Shown here one piece after another: positions 43,401 through 52,738 of a stretch of 64,000 nucleotides of DNA. How positions within the stretch are numbered: the stretch's first letter is position 1; every line of letters begins with the position of its first letter. The position numbers and the translations under genes were made by a program. A model generated the notes under the pieces. That model was not told where the DNA came from and ran no database searches. It worked only from the letters and a program-made list of their open reading frames with translations. Source of the stretch: Bdellovibrionaceae bacterium UBA1609 (GTDB lineage Bacteria > Bdellovibrionota > Bdellovibrionia > Bdellovibrionales > UBA1609); the NCBI GenBank assembly GCA_002321895.1, contig DCMZ01000017.1, positions 124,001 through 188,000 on the forward strand. Reading direction: 5' to 3'.

Positions 43401-43534
43401 TCACTCATTGAGTGGTTTCCATTTATAATTGCCAAAAGCGAGTTCGGACGGAACAAGTTTGCGTAAGCAAGCGATGGGCCGCCCGCATGTTTGAGCATTT
43501 TGGAAATTGATAAATGGCAAACACTCAATTGTGA
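43401..43534. repeat. 134-bp nested inverted-repeat element between convergent genes
   Basis: Outer arms of 37 bp (43401-43437 and 43498-43534) are complementary at roughly 85 percent. Inside lie a 7-bp pair with one mismatch (CGGACGG 43445-43451 with CCGCCCG 43479-43485) and a GTTTGC/GCAAGC hairpin with a GTAA tetraloop (43457-43472). The whole can fold into one long hairpin on either strand. It fills the gap between ychF and the TerB-like gene. It may be a bidirectional terminator, a dispersed repeat of the genome or a structured RNA; no long T run follows. Confidence 0.65.
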
Positions 43535-43594
43535 AATTTTAGAAATAAAACTTAAGCTAACTAGCGACAGGCATTAGTTTTTCTTTTTTAAGAA

Positions 43595-44032
43595 TTAATC
43601 AAAAAACAGCCCAAAGTAGGCTAACCTTTGAGCTCTTCTCGCTTTCTTCTGAGCCTCCGAAGATTCCCTTCTCAAGTGATTCAGTTCATTTTTAAAGGTT
43701 TCTTTTTCGGCAAACTCTCTAACTATCTCAGCACCACCAGATTGCATAAACTGATCATAAAGGGCCTTTTCGTCCACTGACTCCCCATCTGAACTATTCA
43801 GCTGCTTCATCCAAATAAGACACCTATAAATATCTTCTTTAGTTTTCAACTGTTCATATAGTTCTATTGGGTCAGGGGGATATAAAATATCTTGCTGAAT
43901 TTGAGCTCTTTCATCATCACTGAATTTAATATTTTTAAAAATGATTTTAAGTTGCCGTTTTTCTTCATCGGAAAACCGACCATCAAAATGGGCCACCCCA
44001 ATCATTATCCTAGCAATTGTAAACAGATCCAT
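43595..44032 (-). CDS. TerB-like helical domain protein
   Basis: A protein of about 145 residues. The pattern ARIMIGVAHFDGRFSDEEKRQLKIIFKN resembles TerB/DjlA-type helical domains, where acidic residues bind metal, with DGRFSDEE as the likely acidic loop. Ending KKARRAQRLAYFGLFFD. I chose ATG 44032 because GGGGGA lies just before it; a TTG at 44050 is also open. The lipoprotein gene lies 19 bp upstream on the same strand, so the two are probably co-transcribed. Function unknown. Confidence 0.6.
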   Translation of the reverse strand: MDLFTIARIMIGVAHFDGRFSDEEKRQLKIIFKNIKFSDDERAQIQQDILYPPDPIELYEQLKTKEDIYRCLIWMKQLNSSDGESVDEKALYDQFMQSGGAEIVREFAEKETFKNELNHLRRESSEAQKKARRAQRLAYFGLFFD

Positions 44033-44051
44033 TCTATCCCCCAAAAGCAAA

Positions 44052-44648
44052 CTAACGGCTGGCGATATTTTCAGGAGTTAAACCGGCACCTACAAAGTTT
44101 TGGTCAAAGTAGTCGGTGTCGTTCTCGCTCATAGTACGAGGTCGCACTTCGATCATAAAATAGTCATAGGAGTAAGCAAAAATTCTGTCTTCTTTTGGAT
44201 AGCTCTCCAATTTAAGATTTTCAATTTGCTCTCGACATTGTTGTTTTGTGAAGGGAACATATCCACTCCCTACGACACCATAGCGCTCATTGTAGGCTTG
44301 TTCATCAAATACGATTTCATCCAGTTCAATATAGATCCAATAGGTGCGCTCAAAGGAACCTACAGCTTCCCCATTATATAAGGGCTCTACCACTGAACCG
44401 GAAGTCTTAACTTCCATCACACTTCCAGAACTCTTTGAAGGGCAAACATCATCTTTGTCGGACTGAATGACCTTACCACTTCTTAGGATCTTCATCTCAC
44501 TATATAACTTAGAATTAGGAGCACGGAAGGTTTGCCCACCCACAGTGTTCAGAAAGGACTGGGTCACATCTTCCACTTTGGGAGATTTGTTCTTTTCTCC
44601 ACAACCCACAAAAACAAACATCAGAATTAAAATCAGCAGACGTATCAT
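44052..44648 (-). CDS. Lipoprotein of unknown function
   Basis: A lipoprotein signal with lipobox FVGC near residue 17 (LILILMFVFVGCGEK). The rest, about 180 residues, shows a conserved-looking middle (GEAVGSFERTYWIYIELDEIVFDEQAYNERYG) but no recognised family. ATG 44648 has GAGG 8 bases upstream; a GTG at 44657 is an alternative. It is followed by the TerB-like gene. Confidence 0.65.
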   Translation of the reverse strand: MIRLLILILMFVFVGCGEKNKSPKVEDVTQSFLNTVGGQTFRAPNSKLYSEMKILRSGKVIQSDKDDVCPSKSSGSVMEVKTSGSVVEPLYNGEAVGSFERTYWIYIELDEIVFDEQAYNERYGVVGSGYVPFTKQQCREQIENLKLESYPKEDRIFAYSYDYFMIEVRPRTMSENDTDYFDQNFVGAGLTPENIASR

Positions 44649-44718
44649 TGCTTTCACCTCATTAAACAGATGGCGAAATATACCACAAACCCACCCCTAT
44701 GGAGCGAGCTTGAAAACT

Positions 44719-45645
44719 TTACTGTTTGCCACGCATTTTGGGATCAAAAGCGTCCCTTAGGCCATCTCCAAATAGATTGAAGGCGAGAATCACCAGAAAG
44801 AGGATCAAGCTGGGATATAAAATCAAATGAGGGAAGCTACGTAAGCTTCTCCAGCCGTCTGAAGCCAATACACCCCAACTGGAATAGGGGGGCTGCAAAC
44901 CTAACCCAATAAAACTTAGAAAACTTTCAAATAGTATGTTGGAAGGAATTTGATAGGACAGCAGAACCACAATGGGGCCTAAAATGTTGGGGAATATATG
45001 TTTTACCACAATCCAAATGCCTCGTGCTCCTAATGCATGCGAGGCCTCAACATAGGCCATCTGCTTCACCTGCAAGACCTGACCACGTACCACTCGGGCT
45101 AGCATCACCCAGCCCACAACACTAAGAGCGGCTAAAATTCCCACGAGTGCCTTTAGTTCCGGATCATCAAAAATTTCTACAGCGTCAAAAAATACCTTAA
45201 CTAAAATCAACAGTACCAATGTGGGTATAGCGTACAAAATATCCACAAAACGCATCATGATGCTATCAAGTTTTCCACCAACATATCCGGAGACCGCACC
45301 ATAAATACCACCAATCAAGAGAGATATTATTGAGGTATAGATCGCAACAGACATAGACATTTTAGCGCCGTAAATAATTCTAGAGAGCATATCTCGACCT
45401 AAACTGTCTGTTCCTAGCCAGTAGGTGCTATTTGGCGGTACCAGGGCATCATCCACATGGGGTTCATCAAAAGGATAGGGCGAAAGTTCTTCAGCGAAAA
45501 TCGCCATCAAACATACCAAAACAATAAAAACCATCGAAACCACTGAGGCTTTATTTTTTAAGAGTCTATGATAGCCCTCAATCCAAAGGCTCTTTCCCTT
45601 TGGTTTAATAATACTTGTTGTTGGTGTCGTAGTTCGAGTTCCCAT
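44719..45645 (-). CDS. oppC: OppC-type ABC peptide transporter permease
   Basis: The 308-residue protein has the OppC N-terminal helix, the WLGTDSLGRDMLSRIIYGAKMSM signature and the EAA loop (YVEASHALGARGIWIVVKHIFPNILGPIVV), ending with FNLFGDGLRDAFDPKMR. It forms the channel with OppB for import of oligopeptides or related nickel/dipeptide substrates. It starts 3 bp after the oppB stop. No ATPase genes (oppD/oppF) follow. Confidence 0.92.
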   Translation of the reverse strand: MGTRTTTPTTSIIKPKGKSLWIEGYHRLLKNKASVVSMVFIVLVCLMAIFAEELSPYPFDEPHVDDALVPPNSTYWLGTDSLGRDMLSRIIYGAKMSMSVAIYTSIISLLIGGIYGAVSGYVGGKLDSIMMRFVDILYAIPTLVLLILVKVFFDAVEIFDDPELKALVGILAALSVVGWVMLARVVRGQVLQVKQMAYVEASHALGARGIWIVVKHIFPNILGPIVVLLSYQIPSNILFESFLSFIGLGLQPPYSSWGVLASDGWRSLRSFPHLILYPSLILFLVILAFNLFGDGLRDAFDPKMRGKQ

Positions 45646-45648
45646 AAT

Positions 45649-46734
45649 CTATTTATCCAACTTTATTCGTGGGTCGAAGTAACTATAAAGTAAGTCCACA
45701 ATCAGGTTCGCTAAAACTAAAATCGCAGAGTAAAGCAATGTCATTCCAAGTATCAACGGGTAGTCTCTATTGGTTACACTTTGAATGAGGTGCTTGCCCA
45801 TTCCAGGGATGGCAAACATAAACTCGATAATAAAAGAACCCGTCAACAAACCGGAAATGAGCGGACCAGAAAAAGTCAGTGTTGGAATCAAAGAGTTCTT
45901 TAAAACATGTTTAAACAAAATCGTCCAATACCCGAGCCCTTTTGCCTTGGCAGTACGAATATAGTCGGAATGAATCACCTCAAGAACACTAGCTCGAGTG
46001 AGCCTAGCAATCACTGCCGCAGGCCGAGTGCCCAGCGCTATCACCGGTAAGATGTAATAAGTCGGACCATCCCAAAGCGCCGCTGGTAAAAGAGACCATT
46101 CGAAACTAAATAATAAGATAAGAACAGCGGCCACTACAAAACTCGGCAAGGCCACACCACTAATGGCTCCCACCATCGCCGTACTATCTACCCAAGAATT
46201 ATGTCTTGCCGCCGCTATTAACCCAGCGGGTATTCCTATGAGATAACAAATAATCAGAGAAAAGATACCCAACTGAAAGGTAGGAGGCAGAGTTTCTGCA
46301 ATCATCACAGATACAGGCCGCCCTAAGTATTTGTAGGACTCCCCTAAATCTCCTTGAGCCAATCCCAAGAGATACTTTCCATATTGAACATAAATGGGTT
46401 TATCCAGGTTATACTTAGCTTCAATACTTGCTTTAACTTCAGGTGGAAGAGCCTTCTCTTCATCAAAAGGTCCACCTGGAATGACTCGCAACAGACCAAA
46501 CGTTAGAGTGGCTATCACAAACAATGTGACTCCCGCCTCTAAAAGTCTTTTAGTTACATAGGCTCCAATTTTCTGAGAATAAGTATAATAGCCGAAAAAT
46601 CCTAAAACCACGATAACATCGGCCCAGATCAAAGCCGTTGGTAATTCATAGCCAAGGAAGGAAAGCAACACACTAAAAATAAAGAGGCCCAGTGCTAGGC
46701 CTCCCATCAATTTTGCTATTACAACTTTGCTCAC
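45649..46734 (-). CDS. oppB: OppB-type ABC peptide transporter permease
   Basis: A GTG start opens a 361-residue permease with two extra N-terminal membrane helices compared with the usual 306-residue OppB. The core shows ATLTFGLLRVIPGGPFD, the YNLDKPIYVQYGKYLLGLAQGDLGESYKY segment and the EAA loop (YIRTAKAKGLGYWTILFKHVLKNSLIPTLT), ending ILVLANLIVDLLYSYFDPRIK. It works with OppC and the OppA-type binding protein encoded just upstream. Confidence 0.92.
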   Translation of the reverse strand: MSKVVIAKLMGGLALGLFIFSVLLSFLGYELPTALIWADVIVVLGFFGYYTYSQKIGAYVTKRLLEAGVTLFVIATLTFGLLRVIPGGPFDEEKALPPEVKASIEAKYNLDKPIYVQYGKYLLGLAQGDLGESYKYLGRPVSVMIAETLPPTFQLGIFSLIICYLIGIPAGLIAAARHNSWVDSTAMVGAISGVALPSFVVAAVLILLFSFEWSLLPAALWDGPTYYILPVIALGTRPAAVIARLTRASVLEVIHSDYIRTAKAKGLGYWTILFKHVLKNSLIPTLTFSGPLISGLLTGSFIIEFMFAIPGMGKHLIQSVTNRDYPLILGMTLLYSAILVLANLIVDLLYSYFDPRIKLDK

Positions 46735-46755
46735 TCTAGATGCTTTCGTTAACCA

Positions 46756-48342
46756 TTAGTTGGTAATTTCAATATCCTTAAACTTCATTTGAGAAATGGC
46801 ATTGGCGGGAAAACCTTTCACACGCTCATTCACCATCATGGTCTCTACCATGGTATAGATGGGAAGAACGGGAATGTCTTGCTCAACCAAAATTCTCTGC
46901 GCCTCGTCATAGAGCTTCATACGCTCGGCATCGTTGGTTACAGATGCAGCTTTGATTACCAATTCATCAAATCGCGGATTACCCCAGTTGGTGTGATTAT
47001 TATCTGAATCACTCAATAAAAAATTCATAAAGTTGTCGGGATCAGGAATGTCTGCCAACCATCCTAAGCGAAAGATATGAGGAGGGTCCGTTTGCAAACT
47101 CTCAAGATACACTTTCCACTCTTCGTTTCTCAGCTCAATCTGAATTCCAAGCTTTGATTTCAACTGTGCCTGAACACTTTCAGCCAACCTTTTGTGATTG
47201 TCATTTGTGTTAAATGCCAAAGTGATTCTTGGGAATGTGCTTCTATCCTTATAGCCCGCTTCATCGAGAAGTTTATTAGCCATTTCCGTATTATATTTTA
47301 GGCCCATGTTTTCGTCATAGCCCTTCATCCCCTTTGGAATCCAACCTGCCAATGGAATTTGACCACCACCTAACATTTTTACGATCTCATCCTTATCAAT
47401 GGCCATGCTAATGGCTTTACGGACTTTTAAATTATCCATAGGTGCTTTTTTGGTATTAAATCCAAAGTAGAATATTCCTAAGATATTCTGATCTTCGAAT
47501 TCCTTACGCTCTTTAAGTAAACTCAACTCATTTGCGGGTAGGTCCATTTGGGCATCAATGCGACCTAGATCAAACATATTTCTTGCTGTTGTCGCTTCAT
47601 TGATAATGTACCCAAGGATATAAGGTGTTTTTGCTGGGCGACCGAAATAGGTGTCATTTTTTTCAAGAACAATGGCTTTGTCGTGCTCCCATATTTTTAA
47701 TTTATAAGGACCAAGAGTCACGATATTGCCAGCTTCCGTCCAAGTGTCGCCATGCTTTGCGATGACATCTAAACGAACAGGGAATGTTGGAACATGAGTC
47801 AACAACTGTGGAAAGAAGCTCATTGGTCTTTCCAAAGTGATTTGCAAGGTGTGGTCATTCACCACTTCGATACCCACTTGGCTTGCGTCTTTCAATTCAC
47901 CTGTGGAGTAAGGCTTTGCATTCTTAATACCAAAAATAAAGTAGGCATACTTAGCCGCTGTCTTTGGATCCAGCAATCGAAGTAGACCATCTGCAGCGTG
48001 TTGCGCAGTAAAGGCCACACCATCCGACCATTTAATGTCCTTTTTCATCTTAAATGTCCATACGGAAGCATCACGGTTCGACATCCAAGATTCAGCCAAT
48101 CCAGGTTGAAGCTCAAGCGTGTCTGAATTTAAATCATAGGTGACCAAACCTTCCATTAGATTATTTATCACAGTAGAACTGGTCGTATCTGAGGATTTTG
48201 TCCAATCCAAAGTCGGCGGTTCTGTTTGGAAGTGCATTCTAAATGTCTCATCTAGATTGAGACCGTAATCAGCGGATTGTTTTTTCTTGCAGCCGGTAAC
48301 GGCCAATAGTGCGACAAATGCACAAAGTAAATACTTGGACAT
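46756..48342 (-). CDS. oppA: Peptide/solute-binding lipoprotein, SBP_bac_5 family
   Basis: After a lipoprotein signal (LLCAFVALLAVTGC) the protein follows the OppA family: FQTEPPTLDWTKSSDTTS, GLAESWMSNRDASVWTFKMKKDIKWSDG, FNTKKAPMDNLKVRKAISMAIDKDEIV and IPVLPIY. I chose ATG 48342, preceded by AAGGGGGGAAC; a longer frame begins at 48381. It delivers oligopeptides to the OppBC channel. The typical length of about 530 residues fits. Its substrate range is not predictable; an oligopeptide is likely. Confidence 0.9.
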   Translation of the reverse strand: MSKYLLCAFVALLAVTGCKKKQSADYGLNLDETFRMHFQTEPPTLDWTKSSDTTSSTVINNLMEGLVTYDLNSDTLELQPGLAESWMSNRDASVWTFKMKKDIKWSDGVAFTAQHAADGLLRLLDPKTAAKYAYFIFGIKNAKPYSTGELKDASQVGIEVVNDHTLQITLERPMSFFPQLLTHVPTFPVRLDVIAKHGDTWTEAGNIVTLGPYKLKIWEHDKAIVLEKNDTYFGRPAKTPYILGYIINEATTARNMFDLGRIDAQMDLPANELSLLKERKEFEDQNILGIFYFGFNTKKAPMDNLKVRKAISMAIDKDEIVKMLGGGQIPLAGWIPKGMKGYDENMGLKYNTEMANKLLDEAGYKDRSTFPRITLAFNTNDNHKRLAESVQAQLKSKLGIQIELRNEEWKVYLESLQTDPPHIFRLGWLADIPDPDNFMNFLLSDSDNNHTNWGNPRFDELVIKAASVTNDAERMKLYDEAQRILVEQDIPVLPIYTMVETMMVNERVKGFPANAISQMKFKDIEITN

Positions 48343-48594
48343 AGTTCCCCCCTTAAATATCCCGCAAATGTTGTCCCCCATTAGGAAACAATTATCAATA
48401 GATTGCGATGAGCATTGATGATTTACGGAGGCTGTATTGCCACTTCTGCTACTTTAAAGGTTGTTCCTGCATTTATTTTAGACCCCTATTGATTACGACT
48501 CTGTGAAAATTATAGGAATTCCTAAGACACAAAAACTTTTGCTTCACTAAGTTGCTTAATGAGTTCGCATACCTTTAAGAATCTTTTAGAATCT

Positions 48595-51081
48595 TTAAAG
48601 CTTATTCCAATGCTCTCTATTTATAGGAGATCGCCCTTTTAGAACTGGCTCCACAGGTCTCACTAGAAATACGGAAGCCACATTATTGTCAGCGTAAATT
48701 TTATTATATAAGGCATAGTGCCGAGCTACCTTTTTTACATAGTTCCTAGTTTCCATAAACGGAATGTGCTCGATAAACTCATCCATCTCCACTTCACCAA
48801 ATTGATGCAGCCAATTTTCCACCCGGTGTGGTCCCGCATTGTAACCTGCTGCCGCAAGCGGCAATTGTCCTTTAAACATCGTCATAAGTCGCTTTAGATA
48901 TCGAGAACCCAATCGAATATTCACTTTCGGCGTGAGCAAATCATTTACATTAAAATCATCATCGCCAATAAGAGAAGCCACTTTACGACCTGTATTTGGC
49001 ATGATTTGCATTAGTCCCTTTGCTCCCACAGGAGACTCCACCGTGGCTCTGAAAAAACTCTCGGCGCGCATGATTGAAAATATGAATTCTGGAGGTACAC
49101 CAAACTCTTTACTGGAATCCAAAACCTGTTCTTTATAAGGTTGCGGAAAAGCATGCTCCCATAAATACTTCACCCCTGAAATGCCATACTTCCGGCGCTG
49201 TCCTCCAAAATAGATATCGCTAACATATGCAGAACGATTATAGGCACCAATTTCTTTGTAAACTCCCATGATCGATTTTTGGTAGGTCTCGTTTCTTGTT
49301 CTTCGCTCTATTTCATAGAGCTCCCACCGTGCCGCCTCATTGAACCCAATCCGAACTAAATCACGAACACGATCAAACCGACTCGCCAACCGCGGATCTC
49401 TATAATAAGTCACAAACTCATGCTCCGGCTCACCCTCTACAACATCATCTTTAAAAAGGCTGTGGTAGAAGTCCGAAGGCTCGTCATCAATGACGACTTT
49501 TAGGTTTTCATTGTAATCTGGATCATCTTCTTCTTCGCTATCAGACATCGCAGAACGTGGAACCGGCTGATCCTCTTCTGCAGGCACTTCTGGTAGTACA
49601 GCATCCGGAATGAGGCTCTTTTCAAGTACATTGGCAATATTTCGACCATCTTTCTCAGTCAACTTAATGGGCTGTCCCGACTCTTTGGCCAATTGAAACA
49701 CTTGTTGCATGCGGAATCGAGAAGCTGTGGTGTAGTATCCCTCTGATCTTTGTAGAGAAATTTCTCGCAAATTGGCATAGGACTCTTCAAAAAGATTGAG
49801 ATGCTTCTGAGCCATGGACATCCAATATTTAACTTTATCTACAGAAATACTGGATCTCCATCGCCAGGATCTTTTTTGTTTCCTTTGAATGTACTTAAAA
49901 TCACTAATGGCACCTTCAAAGTCGCCTCGTAAATACTTTGTCCATGCGAGGTACCACTTGGCATCTCTGTACAAACTTGACCTTCTCTGGCGTGATGTCA
50001 GGCTTTCAAATCCCTGGGCCGCTAAATCATAATCTCGATTCTGATAGGAGAGAAATGCGGATCGAAACAAGGCCTTTCGCTTTTTTCGACTGGATTTAGT
50101 GTACTTCATGGCTCGCCGATAGGTATTCTGTGCAAGATAATAATCTCCCGATCTCTGGGCGGCCTTTGCTAAAAGCATATTAAAATCAAAATTTCTTCTC
50201 TGCTCTTCGCGATACTTTAAGAGAATTGTTAGTGCTTTCCCAGGGAAACCTTGATTAATGTTGTACTCAGCGAGCAAACGATCTTTAAAAAAATCATCTA
50301 ATCCCAACGCATCCACATCCAGCTTTTGAATTTCAGTAAATGCTCTGTCAGCCATACCTTCCCATTGCAGCCTACGAATGCGACGTGAACGATCTGAAAA
50401 TGAAGTGGTACAGCGTGTGGCTTTTCCGGGTTCGTATTCCGCTTTAGCAAGATCTGCAGTCCAGTTTACTACAGCCGGGTATGTGGGATATCTGTGATAC
50501 ATTTTTCGAGCCCAGTAGCATCCTTTGGCCCAAGATCGTCGAGCAAACTCAGTCTTCATTAAATCAAAGACCACTTTAGGATGATCAAAAGAACCTCTCC
50601 ACTTTCTTTCCACATATCGAAAGTGTTTCCGAGCTGTTTTAAATCTTTTCAAATGGAAGTTGGAAAGACCCAGTTTGTATCTCGATTTGTAGACAAAATT
50701 CCTTGGCACTTTAGCATCTAAAGCTTTGCCAAAGTGAGCATTTGCCGTCTTCCATTCTCCCCTGCCAAAATAAATTTCGCCCATATAATAATGAGCATAG
50801 CCACTTAATGATCCTTTTTTAGAAATATGATGAACAAACCACTGCTCTGACTTTTGCTTTTCCGAATTCTGATAAAACAATAATCCCTGGGCGAAATCTT
50901 TAAGTCTTAAATCCGAAGGCCCCATCTTGGATTCATCCATAGATAGAAGTTCCTTCATCGATTTAGGCAGATCCCCATCTATATGCGCCTCACGCACATC
51001 CTTCCATAGGTCCTCCGCAAAACAGGGAACTAAAAAAAGTGTGACTAGAAAAGAGCAAATCGTCCGTGTGCAGCTCATCAT
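48595..51081 (-). CDS. Soluble lytic murein transglycosylase with TPR-like repeats
   Basis: An 828-residue exported protein (signal peptide FLVTLFLVPCFA). About the first 600 residues are helical repeats of TPR type with many basic and aromatic residues. The C-terminal SLT domain shows the catalytic Glu in FSIMRAESFFRATVESPVGAKGLMQIMP, plus AAAGYNAGPHRVENWL and ETRNYVKKVARHYALY. It cleaves peptidoglycan to 1,6-anhydro muropeptides. It resembles Slt70 in having a helical superstructure, with a larger N-terminal part. A gap of 252 bp upstream of the oppA start holds no gene. Confidence 0.92.
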   Translation of the reverse strand: MMSCTRTICSFLVTLFLVPCFAEDLWKDVREAHIDGDLPKSMKELLSMDESKMGPSDLRLKDFAQGLLFYQNSEKQKSEQWFVHHISKKGSLSGYAHYYMGEIYFGRGEWKTANAHFGKALDAKVPRNFVYKSRYKLGLSNFHLKRFKTARKHFRYVERKWRGSFDHPKVVFDLMKTEFARRSWAKGCYWARKMYHRYPTYPAVVNWTADLAKAEYEPGKATRCTTSFSDRSRRIRRLQWEGMADRAFTEIQKLDVDALGLDDFFKDRLLAEYNINQGFPGKALTILLKYREEQRRNFDFNMLLAKAAQRSGDYYLAQNTYRRAMKYTKSSRKKRKALFRSAFLSYQNRDYDLAAQGFESLTSRQRRSSLYRDAKWYLAWTKYLRGDFEGAISDFKYIQRKQKRSWRWRSSISVDKVKYWMSMAQKHLNLFEESYANLREISLQRSEGYYTTASRFRMQQVFQLAKESGQPIKLTEKDGRNIANVLEKSLIPDAVLPEVPAEEDQPVPRSAMSDSEEEDDPDYNENLKVVIDDEPSDFYHSLFKDDVVEGEPEHEFVTYYRDPRLASRFDRVRDLVRIGFNEAARWELYEIERRTRNETYQKSIMGVYKEIGAYNRSAYVSDIYFGGQRRKYGISGVKYLWEHAFPQPYKEQVLDSSKEFGVPPEFIFSIMRAESFFRATVESPVGAKGLMQIMPNTGRKVASLIGDDDFNVNDLLTPKVNIRLGSRYLKRLMTMFKGQLPLAAAGYNAGPHRVENWLHQFGEVEMDEFIEHIPFMETRNYVKKVARHYALYNKIYADNNVASVFLVRPVEPVLKGRSPINREHWNKL

Positions 51082-51245
51082 ATTATTCTAACCTATAGCT
51101 ATCCATTGCCGTGAGCGGTTTCCTACAAACCCCTCAAAGGTACTATTGTGGTCCGAGGTGCCGGACCTCTGTAGGGTTGACGCATTGCTTTCTTTGCTAT
51201 GAACTTACACACTCTTTGCTTGTCCATTGAGTTTAAAATGTAAGA

Positions 51246-52730
51246 ATGATAGCTAGACTTATGGCCAAAGCAAAAACCACATTTAGTTGTCAGGAGTGCG
51301 GATCCAGTTTTCCTAAATGGGAAGGAAAGTGTCGTGGCTGCGGCGCTTGGAATTCTCTTGTGGAAGAAGTGGCCGTTGATACCAAAAAAAGTAGCCTTAA
51401 CAAAAGAGGCTGGTCCGTTTCAGATTCCGAAAACAAAAAGGGATCTCGAACCATTAAACTCAACGACAAAATTGTCGCCAAAAAAGAAAACCGTACTAGC
51501 ACTGGTTTTAAAGAACTGGATCGAGTTTTAGGCGGAGGTTTGGTCAAAGGATCTTACGCCCTACTCGGCGGCGACCCTGGTATTGGGAAATCCACACTAT
51601 TATTACAAATGGCCGGAGGCCTGGCCTCTCAAGGCTTAAACTTACTTTATGTCTCGGGTGAGGAGAGCGTAGATCAAACCGGTCTTCGAGCTCAGCGTCT
51701 TGGCGTCAACTCAGAACGAGTCGAGGTGGCAGCGGAAAGTCAGCTAGAAGACATTTTAGCTATGGCAGAGATCCGAAAGCCTGACGTACTCATAGTGGAC
51801 TCTATTCAGACCGTTTACCTGGCTGAATTGCAAAGCGCCCCAGGAAGCGTTTCCCAGGTGAGGGAATGTGCCGCTCGCTTAATGAGTTTAGCAAAGTCCT
51901 CTGGAATTAGTGTCTTTCTCATTGGTCATGTAACAAAAGACGGAAATATCGCTGGGCCAAAAGTTTTAGAACACATGGTCGATACGGTTTTGAGCTTTGA
52001 AGGCGACAACAGTCATCAATTTCGGCTATTGCGAGCTTTAAAAAATAGATTTGGAGCAACAAATGAGCTCGGTGTTTTCCAAATGGAGCATGCTGGCCTC
52101 ATGGAGGTCACTAATCCTAGTGAGTTTTTTCTAGAGGAACGTGGTGTTGATAGTATTGGCTCCAGTGTTTTTGCAGCCCTTGAAGGAACCCGACCACTTT
52201 TATGCGAAGTACAGGCTTTAACCACTCAAAGCACAATGCACAATCCCAGACGGACCGCTTTAGGCTTTGACGTTCAGCGTGTACACCTACTACTTGCTGT
52301 TTTAGAGCGACATAGCCCCGTACAATTGATCCACCATGATGTGTTTGTGAATATCGTGGGCGGGCTTAAACTCACTGAGCCCTGCGCCGATTTGGCCGTA
52401 GCTGCAGCTCTTATCTCAAGCTCTCAAATGCAAGAGATCAATGCCTCCACTTGTTTTTTTGGTGAAGTGGGTCTGACTGGAGAAATTCGAGCGGCCAGTT
52501 TCCCCGAAGATCGCCTAAGAGAAGCTCAAAAATTGGGATTTACGAATTTTGTTTTGCCTTTCTCTAATAAAAAACATTTGAAAAGCTTGGAGAAGAAACT
52601 TCAAGGAAGATGCTATTGGATAAAAAACATCAATCAACTACAGCCCATTTTAAAAACATTGGCTGAAGAGAGTCTTAAAAAGTCCAGTCCAAAGAAGATA
52701 GGTTCGCCAGCTTCTGAATTGGATATATAA
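51246..52730 (+). CDS. radA: DNA repair protein RadA
   Basis: The protein has an N-terminal C4 zinc finger (CQECG ... CRGCGAW), the RecA-like P-loop LLGGDPGIGKSTLLLQ, Walker B VLIVDSIQTVY, the KNRFGATNE motif typical of RadA, and a C-terminal Lon-like domain (VHLLLAVLERH ... VNIVGGLKLTEPCADLAVAAALISS). It drives branch migration during recombinational repair. The family usually begins at MAKAKTTFSC (51261); the ATG at 51246 adds five residues and may not be used. Confidence 0.96.
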   Translation: MIARLMAKAKTTFSCQECGSSFPKWEGKCRGCGAWNSLVEEVAVDTKKSSLNKRGWSVSDSENKKGSRTIKLNDKIVAKKENRTSTGFKELDRVLGGGLVKGSYALLGGDPGIGKSTLLLQMAGGLASQGLNLLYVSGEESVDQTGLRAQRLGVNSERVEVAAESQLEDILAMAEIRKPDVLIVDSIQTVYLAELQSAPGSVSQVRECAARLMSLAKSSGISVFLIGHVTKDGNIAGPKVLEHMVDTVLSFEGDNSHQFRLLRALKNRFGATNELGVFQMEHAGLMEVTNPSEFFLEERGVDSIGSSVFAALEGTRPLLCEVQALTTQSTMHNPRRTALGFDVQRVHLLLAVLERHSPVQLIHHDVFVNIVGGLKLTEPCADLAVAAALISSSQMQEINASTCFFGEVGLTGEIRAASFPEDRLREAQKLGFTNFVLPFSNKKHLKSLEKKLQGRCYWIKNINQLQPILKTLAEESLKKSSPKKIGSPASELDI

Positions 52731-52738
52731 TCTTTCCT

